Below are positions 40,440 through 48,263 of a stretch of DNA of 64,000 bases, in pieces. The position numbers and the translations under genes were made by a program. Source of the DNA: Agromyces hippuratus (lineage in GTDB: Bacteria; Actinomycetota; Actinomycetes; Actinomycetales; Microbacteriaceae); the NCBI RefSeq assembly GCF_013410355.1, contig NZ_JACCFI010000001.1, positions 3,348,001-3,412,000 on the forward strand, written 5' to 3'. Under the pieces are notes generated by a model. That model was not told the DNA's origin. It searched no databases and worked only from the letters and a program-made list of their open reading frames with translations. How positions within the stretch are numbered: position 1 is the stretch's first letter; every line of letters begins with the position of its first letter.

Positions 40440-40954
40440 TGCCCCGGAGCGTGAGTGAGCGCGGTGACCGCGATGACGAGGTCGACCTGCTGATCGACGC
40501 CTGGTCGCATCGCCTGCCCGGCGTCGACCTGACGCCGCTCGACGTCATGTCGCGGCTGCGGCGGGTGGCGAACCGCCTCGGGCGGCTTCGGGCGAGCGCG
40601 TTCAGCGGCGCGGGGCTCGCGGTCTGGGAGTTCGACGTGCTGGCTGCGCTCCGCCGGGAGGACCCGCCGCACGAGTTCAGCCCGGCGCAGCTGATCGAGG
40701 CGACCATGATCGGCAGCGCCGCCATGACGAACCGGCTCGACAACCTGACCCGCCGCGGCCTCGTCGAACGCCGGCCGAACCCGCGCGACGGCCGCAGCGT
40801 GCTCGTGCGGCTCACCGACGAGGGCGCGACCCGCGTGGACGCGGCGATGCGCACCCTCGCCGAGCGCGAGGCCGAGGAGCTCCGCGGCCTCAGCCGTGAG
40901 GAGCAGGCGACCCTCGCCGCCCTGCTGCGGCGGCTCGGGCAGGACGCGGAGTAG
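40439..40954 (+). CDS. MarR-family transcriptional regulator
   Basis: A 171-residue winged-helix dimer. The DNA-binding core is visible as SPAQLIEATMIGSAAMTNRLDNLTRRGLVERRPNPRDGRSVLVRLTDEG (about residues 80-130), where the DGR wing is typical. The N-terminal half has the dimerisation helices. ATG 40439 overlaps an inverted repeat that may be its operator. It is divergent from sufS and precedes a GNAT gene and a KstD-like flavoprotein; any of these could be targets. The ligand is not apparent. Confidence 0.92.
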   Translation: MPRSVSERGDRDDEVDLLIDAWSHRLPGVDLTPLDVMSRLRRVANRLGRLRASAFSGAGLAVWEFDVLAALRREDPPHEFSPAQLIEATMIGSAAMTNRLDNLTRRGLVERRPNPRDGRSVLVRLTDEGATRVDAAMRTLAEREAEELRGLSREEQATLAALLRRLGQDAE

Positions 40955-40963
40955 GCGCTCGAA

Positions 40964-40981
40964 CGGATGCCGCGGCATCCG
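40964..40981. repeat. Palindrome CGGATGCCGCGGCATCCG, second copy
   Basis: A perfect 18-bp palindrome between the marR stop and the GNAT gene. It is identical to the core of the palindrome at 20620-20641. Confidence 0.8.
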
Positions 40982-41010
40982 GCCGCCCGTCGCCGTGAGA
41001 GGTTGAGTGC

Positions 41011-41499
41011 ATGCATTCCATGACGCTCGAAGCCGGCGGTACCACCTTCACGCTGCGGCGTGCGCAGCGCGGTGACCTCGCGGCACTGGTGGCGCTGATC
41101 GCCGCGGATTCGCTTCGGGCCGCCGAGGAGACCGCTTCGGCCGACGGGCTCGAACCGTACGAGCGCGCCTTCGCGGCGATCGACGCCGACGCCGCGCAGA
41201 CGTTGACGGTGCTCGAGACCGCCGATGGCCGGGTGGTCGGCACCATGCAGCTCACGTTGATCCCGGGGCTCGCGCGACGCGGGGCGATGCGCGTGCAGAT
41301 CGAGGCCGTGCGCGTGTCGGAGGAGCTGCGGGGACTCGGACTCGGCTCGGCGATGATCGAGTGGGCGATCGGCCGGGCGCGCGAAGACGGCGCCGCGCTG
41401 GTGCAGCTGACGTCGGACGCGCGCCGCGCCGACGCCCACCGCTTCTACGAGCGGCTCGGCTTCGCGGCGTCCCACGTGGGGTTCAAGCTCTTCCTCTGA
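41011..41499 (+). CDS. GNAT-family N-acetyltransferase
   Basis: A 162-residue acetyltransferase. The acetyl-CoA site is clear: IEAVRVSEELRGLGLGSAMIEWAIGRAREDGAALVQLTSD (about residues 93-132), with the R-G-x-G-x-G/A pyrophosphate loop as RGLGLGSA. ATG 41011 begins the MHSMTLEAGG sequence; the second ATG is possible. The substrate is unknown. No neighbour gives a clue; it lies 57 bp after the MarR gene on the same strand. Confidence 0.9.
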   Translation: MHSMTLEAGGTTFTLRRAQRGDLAALVALIAADSLRAAEETASADGLEPYERAFAAIDADAAQTLTVLETADGRVVGTMQLTLIPGLARRGAMRVQIEAVRVSEELRGLGLGSAMIEWAIGRAREDGAALVQLTSDARRADAHRFYERLGFAASHVGFKLFL

Positions 41500-41607
41500 C
41501 CCGGCGGGTCGACCGGCGGTTGATGGCACGACGTGCCTATTGTGCATGACGTGCACATCGGCGAGGATGGCTCCACTGTCCGCCGATGCAATGGAGCCGC
41601 GCCGAAG

Positions 41608-43293
41608 ATGACCGAGAACATGACGATCGACCTGCTCGTGGTCGGATCCGGAACCGGGCTCGCCGCCGCCCTCTCCGCGCACGAGCAGGGCGCCGGGGTG
41701 CTCGTGATCGAGAAGACCGACTTCGTCGGCGGCTCGACGGCACGCTCGGGCGGAGCGTTCTGGATTCCCGCGAACCCGGTGCTCGACGAGTTCGGCGCGA
41801 ACGATTCACCTGAGAAGGCCCGCGAGTACCTGACCGCGGTCGTCGACGCCACGAGCCCCGAACCCCGGTGGGAGAGCTTCCTCGAGCACGGCCCCGACAC
41901 CGTGCGCATGCTCGAGCGCACGACCCGCATGCGGTTTACCTGGGCCAAGGGCTACTCCGACTACCACCCCGAGCTGCCCGGGGGCTCGCCCGCCGGTCGC
42001 AGCTGCGAGTGCCGCCCGTTCGACGTCGCCCGGCTCGGCAGGGAACGCGCGCGACTGCGGCCGGCGGTCATGGAGGCGCCGTTGCCGATGCCCGTGACGG
42101 GCGCCGACTACAAGTGGCTGAACCTCATGTCGAAGTCGCCGGTGCGCGGCTTCGGCGTCGCGATCAAGCGCGCGATCCAGGGCATCGGCGGCAAGCTCAT
42201 CGGGCGCGAGTACGCGGCCGGAGGCCGTGCGCTCGCCGCGGGCCTCTTCGACGGCGTCGTGCGAGCCGGCATCCCGGTGTGGACGGGAGCGGGCCTCGAG
42301 CGACTCCTGACCGATGCCGACGGCGCCGTGGTCGGCGCGGTCGTCACCCGCGACGGCCGGGAGATCACGATCACCGCGCGGCGGGGCGTGGTGCTCGCCG
42401 CCGGCGGGTTCGACCACGACCTCGCGCTGCGGCGCAGCGTGCAGTCGGCCTCGCTCGAGGACTGGAGCCTCGGCGCCGACGGCAACACCGGCGACGCCAT
42501 CCGCGCCGCGCAGGAGCTCGGCGCCGGCGTCGCCCTGATGGACCAGGCATGGTGGTTCCCCGCGATCTCGCCGCTGCCCGGCGAGCGGCCCATCGTGATG
42601 CTCGCCGAGCGTTCGCTGCCCGGCTCCTTCATCGTCGACGACTCGGGCTCCCGGTTCCTCAACGAGGCCGAGGACTACATGTCGTTCGGCCACGACGTGC
42701 TCGAGCGGGAGCGCGAGGGCCGGCCGGTCGGCGCCATGTGGCTCGTCTTCGACCAGGAATACCGCAACAGCTACCTGCTCGGCGGGCAGGTGTTCCCCCG
42801 CATGGCGCTGCCGAAGGCCTGGTACGAGCACGGCATCGCCGTGCGCGGCTCGTCATGGGCAGAGTTGGCCGAGCAGATGGGCGTGCCGGCCGCCGCGCTG
42901 GGGGAGACCGCCCGCCGGTTCAACGAGCTCGCCGCGGCGGGAGCCGACGACGACTACGGGCGCGGCGACAGCGCCTACGACCGCTACTACGGGGACCCGA
43001 CGATCGCACCGAACGCGAACCTCCGCCCGTTGAACCCCGCCGGGCTGTACGCCCTCCGCGTCGTGCTCTCCGACCTCGGCACCTGCGGCGGCATCACCGC
43101 CGACGCCGAGGGCCGCGCGCTCGCCGAAGACGGCACGCCGATCCGCGGGCTCTACGTGATCGGCAACTCCGCGGCCAACGTGTTCGGCGAGAGCTACCCC
43201 GGCGCCGGTGCGACGATCGGCCAGGGGCTCGTCTACGGGCACATCGTCGCGAGCCACGCGATGGCTGCCCGCGAGGTCGACGCGGAGCGCTGA
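41608..43293 (+). CDS. KstD-like FAD-dependent dehydrogenase (3-ketosteroid delta1-dehydrogenase family)
   Basis: A 561-residue flavoprotein of the fumarate reductase/KstD superfamily. The N-terminal fold is LLVVGSGTGLAAALSAHEQGAGVLVIEKTDFVGGSTARSGGAFW (about residues 8-51), and the C-terminal active-site segment ESYPGAGATIGQGLVYG carries the conserved Tyr-Pro-Gly. The family introduces the 1,2 double bond into 3-ketosteroids, but related enzymes act on other ketones, and no sterol-degradation genes are nearby, so the substrate is open. ATG 41608 has GGAGCC about 10 nt upstream; ATG 41620 is possible. Confidence 0.85.
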   Translation: MTENMTIDLLVVGSGTGLAAALSAHEQGAGVLVIEKTDFVGGSTARSGGAFWIPANPVLDEFGANDSPEKAREYLTAVVDATSPEPRWESFLEHGPDTVRMLERTTRMRFTWAKGYSDYHPELPGGSPAGRSCECRPFDVARLGRERARLRPAVMEAPLPMPVTGADYKWLNLMSKSPVRGFGVAIKRAIQGIGGKLIGREYAAGGRALAAGLFDGVVRAGIPVWTGAGLERLLTDADGAVVGAVVTRDGREITITARRGVVLAAGGFDHDLALRRSVQSASLEDWSLGADGNTGDAIRAAQELGAGVALMDQAWWFPAISPLPGERPIVMLAERSLPGSFIVDDSGSRFLNEAEDYMSFGHDVLEREREGRPVGAMWLVFDQEYRNSYLLGGQVFPRMALPKAWYEHGIAVRGSSWAELAEQMGVPAAALGETARRFNELAAAGADDDYGRGDSAYDRYYGDPTIAPNANLRPLNPAGLYALRVVLSDLGTCGGITADAEGRALAEDGTPIRGLYVIGNSAANVFGESYPGAGATIGQGLVYGHIVASHAMAAREVDAER

Positions 43294-43333
43294 ACTCCGT
43301 CGCCCGGGGGATTCGCGGGCGGGGCGCCGTCGA

Positions 43334-43346
43334 TAGCGTCGATGGC
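43334..43346 (+). promoter_or_regulatory. -10-like element of the CPBP protease gene
   Basis: TAGCGT (43334-43339) lies 7 nt before GTG 43347, with no ribosome-binding site; probable leaderless start. The same hexamer and spacing occur before the flavoprotein gene at 13396. Confidence 0.4.
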
Positions 43347-44348
43347 GTGAGCGATGCGCAGGCCGACCCGACCGTCATGACGTCCCCCGACCCCGAGGCG
43401 CCCGCGGTGCCGCTCCAGGCGCCGCGCGTGCCGTGGGCGGCGGTCGCCGTCTTCGCGATCGTCTCGTGCGGCCTCGCGTGGCTCGTCGCCTCGCCGCTCT
43501 GGGTGCGCGGCCTCGGCATGACCGACCCGCTCCTGCCCGTGATCGCCGCGGCCATGATGCTCACCCCGGCGATCGCGACGATCGCCGCGCTCCTGGTGGA
43601 GCGTCGGCGGCGCGGACGGCGCGGTGCACGGGGCATCCTGCACGACCTCGGCATGTGGCCGCTGCGGCCGGTCGGCCGCACGCTCGGCATGTCGGCGGCC
43701 GCGATCGTCGTGCTCCCGCTGCTCATCGCGGCCGGGCTCCTCGTCGTCGGGCTGCTCGGCCTCGCCCGGTTCGACCTCGTCGGCTTCTCGGGATTCGCCG
43801 CGCAGCTCGACGCCGTGCTGCCGCAGGGCACGCCCGCCCCGCCGATCGTGCTGCTCGTCGCCATGCAGCTGGTGATGATCCCCGTCGGCGCGGTCGTCAA
43901 CGCACCGTTCGCGTTCGGCGAGGAGATCGGATGGCGCGGCTGGTTGCTGCCCGCGCTGCGGCCCCTCGGCGTCTGGCCGGCGCTGCTCGTCTCCGGCGCG
44001 TTCTGGGGCTTCTGGCACTCGCCGCTGATCCTGCTCGGCTACAACTTCGGACTCACCGACATCACCGGGGTGCTGCTGATGATCCTCGCCTGCATGGTGC
44101 TCGGCGTGCTGCTCGGCTGGACGCGGCTCCGCACCGGGTCGGTCTGGCCGGCGGTGTTCGGCCACGGCGCCTTCAACGCGGCGGCCGGTCTCGGGGCCCT
44201 CGTGGTCGCCGCCGACTCCTCGGTGCCGCCCGCATGGCTCGCGGGGCCGGCAGGACTCATCACGTGCGCGGTGATGGCGGCCGTCGTCGCGGTGCTCGTG
44301 GCCGCCGGCCAGTTCCGCCGCGACCGGCTCGACGCCCGCCTGGGCTGA
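43347..44348 (+). CDS. CPBP-family intramembrane glutamic protease
   Basis: A 333-residue membrane protein with about eight helices. The Abi/CPBP motifs are intact: FGEEIGWRGWLLP (motif 1, catalytic Glu pair and Arg), FWGFWHSPLIL (motif 2), and FGHGAFNAAAG (motif 3). Such proteases cut within or near the membrane; bacterial members mature peptides or remove signal remnants and give self-immunity. The target is unknown. The start is GTG 43347. The stop is 3 bp before the end of the opposite-strand cyclase-like gene. Confidence 0.9.
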   Translation: MSDAQADPTVMTSPDPEAPAVPLQAPRVPWAAVAVFAIVSCGLAWLVASPLWVRGLGMTDPLLPVIAAAMMLTPAIATIAALLVERRRRGRRGARGILHDLGMWPLRPVGRTLGMSAAAIVVLPLLIAAGLLVVGLLGLARFDLVGFSGFAAQLDAVLPQGTPAPPIVLLVAMQLVMIPVGAVVNAPFAFGEEIGWRGWLLPALRPLGVWPALLVSGAFWGFWHSPLILLGYNFGLTDITGVLLMILACMVLGVLLGWTRLRTGSVWPAVFGHGAFNAAAGLGALVVAADSSVPPAWLAGPAGLITCAVMAAVVAVLVAAGQFRRDRLDARLG

Positions 44349-44351
44349 CGC

Positions 44352-45278
44352 CTACCGCTGGTCGAACCAGCGCAGCACGCGCAGCGCCCGCAGCGTGTTC
44401 CATCGGCTCGGCTCGCCCTCGGGCGCGTCGACGGCGAAGAACACCTGCCCGTTCCACGGCGTGCCCGCGAGCCAGCGGCCGTCGTCGCCGCGCTGCGAGA
44501 CCACGAGCTCGACCGCGTCGGCGACCCGCGGGTCGGGCCGGTCGTCGGCCAGCCGGAAGTAGTCGAGCGAGCGCAGCACGTCGTAGGTCCAGTACGGCGG
44601 GAACTTCAGGGTCGCGTAGCGGGGGAGCACGATCTCGCCCGTCGAGCGGCGGCGGAAGAGGCCCCGTTCGAGCAGGTACTCCTCGCCGAGGCGGCGGGAT
44701 GCCGCGACCTCGGGCGGTGCATCGGGCACGGCTCGTTCGTAGGCGAGCAACCCCTCGAGCACGCAAATCGTCGAGTCGAACGAGGAGCGGGTCGACTCCT
44801 CGATCGGCTCGCAGTTCCACCCTCCGTCGGCGAGCTGCTCGTGCAGCAGTCGCTCGATGATGCGGTCGCTGCCGGCGCCGAGTTCGCCGAAGTACGCAGC
44901 GAGTGCGAGCACGCCGCCGTTCACGCACTCCTCGACCTCGCCGTGGAAGAAGGGCAGTTCGCCCCACTCCCGCCAGACCACGCCGTCGCGCACCCGGGCG
45001 ATCGCCGAGCGGGTCTGCGGGGCATCGGGGTCGATGCCGAGGCGTCGCAGCAGATGGAGGGTCCAGATCACGCTCCGGCGGTCGCCGTCGATGCCGTACT
45101 CTTCGCCGCCCCAGTAGCCGTCGTCGGGCTGGAGGGCGAGCAGGCGGGCACCCCAGCCTTCGGTCGCGATGCGAGCGCGCTCGCGATCGGTCTCGTCGGG
45201 CGGCGCGTCGAGCAGGTCGTGCATGACCTGCCAGCGGATCGCCGGGTCGGAATCGAGCAGCCATTCGGTGACGTCCAT
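44352..45278 (-). CDS. Terpenoid-cyclase/prenyltransferase-fold protein
   Basis: A 308-residue, mostly helical protein with repeated LxxxQxxDGxW-type segments: LLALQPDDGYWGG, LLHEQLADGGWNCEP and VSQRGDDGRWLAGTPWNGQVFF. These are the QW-like repeats of the squalene cyclase/prenyltransferase alpha-alpha barrel. The DxDD of a cyclase is absent, so enzymatic cyclisation is unlikely; it may be a barrel-fold protein with another role. ATG 45278 is chosen from MDVTEWLLDSDPAIRWQV; no ribosome-binding site is clear. It is divergent from the secreted protein gene, 84 bp apart. Confidence 0.65.
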   Translation of the reverse strand: MDVTEWLLDSDPAIRWQVMHDLLDAPPDETDRERARIATEGWGARLLALQPDDGYWGGEEYGIDGDRRSVIWTLHLLRRLGIDPDAPQTRSAIARVRDGVVWREWGELPFFHGEVEECVNGGVLALAAYFGELGAGSDRIIERLLHEQLADGGWNCEPIEESTRSSFDSTICVLEGLLAYERAVPDAPPEVAASRRLGEEYLLERGLFRRRSTGEIVLPRYATLKFPPYWTYDVLRSLDYFRLADDRPDPRVADAVELVVSQRGDDGRWLAGTPWNGQVFFAVDAPEGEPSRWNTLRALRVLRWFDQR

Positions 45279-45349
45279 TCGCCCATGTTCGCGAATTCCC
45301 TGCGTCAGCACCAGCCTTCCCGATGGTGGCGGCTTTCGCGGAAAAGGGG

Positions 45350-45362
45350 TAGCTTCCTCCGT
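45350..45362 (+). promoter_or_regulatory. -10-like element of the secreted protein gene
   Basis: TAGCTT (45350-45355) is followed by 7 nt and ATG 45363. No ribosome-binding site is present. Confidence 0.4.
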
Positions 45363-46784
45363 ATGGCAACCGGGGGGCGCCAGATCGTAGGGACTGTCCG
45401 AGCGCGATGGGCGGCCCGCATCGCCGTGGTCGGCGCCGTCGCGCTCGCCATGGCCATCGGCAGCGCTTCTGCAGCGCATGCGGCGCCATCGATCGTGATC
45501 GACTTCGACAGCCCGGGCTACGTGGTCGGGCCGAACAGTCCGGCTGGCCAGAACGGCTGGACCTCGACCGGCACCAACTTCGACTTCGCGCTCGACGAGA
45601 ACACGACGTTCCCGGCGTCGGGTCTCACCGACGGTCGCAGCCTTCGCGTCTCGAACGCGGTCATTCCGGGCACGAGCTTCGTGCGGAGCCCGTCGGTCGA
45701 CAGCGCCGGCGAGCCGGGCGTTCCCGGCGCCCTCGGCAACACCTTCAGCGGCGGGTTCACCGTGGCGTCGGCGACCGGCGGCATCCAGGACGGACTCATG
45801 CTCGAGGTGGTCCTGGGGGCGGCGTCGCGATACGGCGGCGTCGTGCACCTTCGACAGACCGCTGCAGGACTCGAGATCGGGAGCTACTGGGTGCCGCCCG
45901 ACGCGACGAGCACTGCGAATTCGAGTTGGCGGTCGGCGGTGTTCGCGACCGTGGACCCGAGTGTGCCGCATCGGATCGAGGTCAGGGCGGTGTTCCTCGA
46001 AGGCGAGACCGACGTGCTCGACATCTTCGTCGACGGCGAGCTGGTCTCCGGATGCTCCGGGCTGACGACGTGGGAGACCTTCCACGCGCTGAGCGGCGGC
46101 TCGACCACCGCGACGGTGAGCGACTTCTCGTTCCGACTCACGACGAGCGCACCGTCGCCGACCGGCGTCGGGTTCGAGGCCGGTCTCCCGCCGGCACCTG
46201 CGACCCTCGGCCAGGGATTCCTGTTCGCCGACATCGGATACGGCACGAGCGACACGGTGCTGCCCGGCCCGGACGGCGGGGCGGCGCCTGCGCCGACCGA
46301 GCCCGCGCCGGCACCGGACTTCCCGCTGTCCGTGGACCCGCCGACACTCGACGGCCCGGGCCAGGTGGCGGTCTCCTCGAGCGGCTTCCGGCCCGGTGAG
46401 TTCGTCGCCGCGACCCTCTTCCCCGAGGTGGCAGCTGCGGGATGGCTGCAGGCCGACTCCTCAGGCGCTGTGGCCGGAAGCGTGGCGGTTCCCGAAGGAA
46501 CCGCCATCGGGACCCACCAGGTGCAGCTCACCGGTGCCGTCAGCCAGTGCACCGCGCTCGGCGAGTTCGAGATGCTCGCACCGGTGCTGCCGTCGACGCC
46601 GGCGGCGCCGTCGACGCCGTCAGGGCCGGCGCTCGCGGAGAGCGGATCTGCGCCCTCGACCGCGATCACCCTCTCCGGTGTCGCGCTCGTCGCGGGCGCC
46701 GGCCTCGTCATCGCCGCATCGGCTCGAGTCGGGCGCCGCAGTCGTGCCGGCGCCGTCGCAGCTCAGTCCTCGAGCGGCACGTAG
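45363..46784 (+). CDS. Secreted, probably wall-anchored protein with degenerate sorting signal
   Basis: A 473-residue exported protein. A signal sequence ends near residue 41 (SAAHAAPS). It has a jelly-roll-like domain (about 45-270, with FDSPGYVVGPN and DVLDIFVDGELVSGCSG, similar to concanavalin-like or heparinase-like domains), a Pro/Ala linker near 315-330 (PAPTEPAPAPD), and a second Ig-like segment (VDPPTLDGPGQVAVSSSGFRPGEFV). The C-terminus is LAESG, then a hydrophobic stretch and RVGRRSR, resembling a LPxTG/LAxTG cell-wall sorting signal but with E-S in place of x-T. It overlaps the convergent Dabb gene by 22 bp. The ligand is unknown. Confidence 0.75.
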   Translation: MATGGRQIVGTVRARWAARIAVVGAVALAMAIGSASAAHAAPSIVIDFDSPGYVVGPNSPAGQNGWTSTGTNFDFALDENTTFPASGLTDGRSLRVSNAVIPGTSFVRSPSVDSAGEPGVPGALGNTFSGGFTVASATGGIQDGLMLEVVLGAASRYGGVVHLRQTAAGLEIGSYWVPPDATSTANSSWRSAVFATVDPSVPHRIEVRAVFLEGETDVLDIFVDGELVSGCSGLTTWETFHALSGGSTTATVSDFSFRLTTSAPSPTGVGFEAGLPPAPATLGQGFLFADIGYGTSDTVLPGPDGGAAPAPTEPAPAPDFPLSVDPPTLDGPGQVAVSSSGFRPGEFVAATLFPEVAAAGWLQADSSGAVAGSVAVPEGTAIGTHQVQLTGAVSQCTALGEFEMLAPVLPSTPAAPSTPSGPALAESGSAPSTAITLSGVALVAGAGLVIAASARVGRRSRAGAVAAQSSSGT

Positions 46785-47059
46785 TCGAGCTCGAGGAAGT
46801 CCTCGACCTCGGCCGCCCAGCGATCGCGCACGAATGCGACGTGCACGGGGTGCTCGTTGTAGGCGTCATATGCGGCTTGGTCGGCGAACTCCATCGAGAA
46901 GCCGAATGAGAAGCCGTTCTTCGCGCTCACCTGACGCAGTTGTTCGAAGTGCTCGACGCCGGGGATCGCGGCGAGCGATTCGGCATCGACGAGGAAGGAT
47001 CGCTCCGCGGTGGAGCCGGAGGGATGCCGCAATCGGAAGGCGACCGTGTGTCGGATCAT
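46763..47059 (-). CDS. Dabb (stress-responsive A/B barrel) family protein
   Basis: A 98-residue ferredoxin-like alpha/beta barrel protein. MIRHTVAFRLRHPSGS and the later FSFGFSMEFADQAAYDAYNEHPVHVAFVRDRW are the characteristic Dabb segments. Some members are enzymes in polyketide or resorcinol chemistry, others are stress-induced; function here is unknown. ATG 47059 is 6 nt downstream of TACAGT, so it is probably leaderless. Its 3' end overlaps that of the secreted protein gene by 22 bp. Confidence 0.88.
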   Translation of the reverse strand: MIRHTVAFRLRHPSGSTAERSFLVDAESLAAIPGVEHFEQLRQVSAKNGFSFGFSMEFADQAAYDAYNEHPVHVAFVRDRWAAEVEDFLELDYVPLED

Positions 47060-47131
47060 GTGCTCACTGTAGAGGCGTGGCGGCGTGAAGCCGTGGTGGG
47101 CCGGGTCGCACACTCGTCGCCGGCTGACCGG

Positions 47132-48229
47132 TCAGGCCCCGACCACCTCGACGGAGAGCCACTCGGCGAGGCTCGCGATCTCGTCGTCGACGGCTCGGCG
47201 GATGTCGCGGCTGAACGGCACGTCTTCGTGCACCGCGTGCACGGTGAGCGTGCCGGCCTTGCGGTCGGCCTTCGCGTCGAGCTTGCCGACGAGCCGGTCG
47301 CCGTGCAGGATCGGCAGCGCGAAGTAGCCCCACCGGCGGGCCGCGGCGGGCTTGTACATCTCGAGCACGTACTCGAAGTCGAAGAGCTGCTGCGCCCGCA
47401 CTCGATCGTAGGTCAGCCGGTCGAACGGCGAGAGCAGGGCGGTGCGGCCGGTGAACGGCAGGCCGAGCGCGTCGGGGTCGACCCGCCAGACGCCGGGCAC
47501 TCCCTCGACGATCGCCGGTTCGCCGGCCAGGCCGACGTCGACGGGTTCGAGCGGCATCTTCGTCGACTTCTCGCGGGCGATGCCGAGCGCCGTCAGGCGG
47601 CGCTCGTTGCGTCGTCGCAGCGCTTCGTCGGCAGGGATCACGGGGGCCGCGAGCAGCTCGGCGGGGTAGACCCGATCGGCCGGCGTCCAGAGCCGCTCAC
47701 GCCCGCGCCTGGCGGCGATCGCGACCTCACCGCGAAGCGTGAGGAGCTCGAGCATTCTGCCGACGTTCTGATTGTGGGTCCATCCGCTCGACTGCCAGGC
47801 CACCGTGCTCGTGTCGGGGAGGTCGCGGGAGAGCAGCGGTTCGGGGGAGTCGGCGAGGCGGTTCAGGATGTCGCGGCGGAACGACCCGTTCTGCTCGAGC
47901 CAGTCGCGCGACCGCTGCCACACCGGCCAAGCCGCCATGTCGGCACGATGCAGCGCGAGGTCTTCGATCGGGCGGATGAGCGCGTCGACCTCGAAGAGGG
48001 TGCGCTCCTGCTCGAGGGCACGCACGAGGTCGTCGGGCCGATACGCCGTGCCGAGACGACTCCACGCGACGAGGTCGGCGTTCGGCGCGATCGCCGCGGT
48101 CGGGTCGACCTGCAGCAGGGTGAGCCGGCGCACGACGTCGAGCAGCGCGGTCGGCCGGTCGGCATCGAGCAGCTGCGCGCGAATCGCGATGCGTCGCGCC
48201 TCGGCGCGATCGAGACGATGGGGCTCCAT
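47132..48229 (-). CDS. AlkZ/YcaQ-like DNA glycosylase (winged-helix DNA-binding family)
   Basis: A 365-residue protein of the HTH_42 family. The active-site-type QxD motif is in LTLLQVDPTAAIAPNADLV (Q40, D42), as in YcaQ and AlkZ, which open interstrand crosslinks and remove bulky alkyl adducts, for example from self-made genotoxins. Additional family segments are WTHNQNVGRMLELLTLRGEV and LSPFDRLTYDRVRAQQLFDFEYVLEMYKPAAARRWGYFALPIL. ATG 48229; GTG 48238 is possible. In some actinobacteria AlkZ-type genes provide self-resistance, but no toxin cluster is visible nearby, so a general repair role is likely. Confidence 0.88.
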   Translation of the reverse strand: MEPHRLDRAEARRIAIRAQLLDADRPTALLDVVRRLTLLQVDPTAAIAPNADLVAWSRLGTAYRPDDLVRALEQERTLFEVDALIRPIEDLALHRADMAAWPVWQRSRDWLEQNGSFRRDILNRLADSPEPLLSRDLPDTSTVAWQSSGWTHNQNVGRMLELLTLRGEVAIAARRGRERLWTPADRVYPAELLAAPVIPADEALRRRNERRLTALGIAREKSTKMPLEPVDVGLAGEPAIVEGVPGVWRVDPDALGLPFTGRTALLSPFDRLTYDRVRAQQLFDFEYVLEMYKPAAARRWGYFALPILHGDRLVGKLDAKADRKAGTLTVHAVHEDVPFSRDIRRAVDDEIASLAEWLSVEVVGA

Positions 48230-48263
48230 GCGGCTCACGCCCCGTGCGGAATGACGAGCCGCA

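Noticed and set aside
38545..41682. A 1045-codon minus-strand frame extending sufU upstream
   Set aside because: Only the last 152 codons encode SufU; the remainder is antisense to the GNAT and MarR genes or out of frame with sufS.
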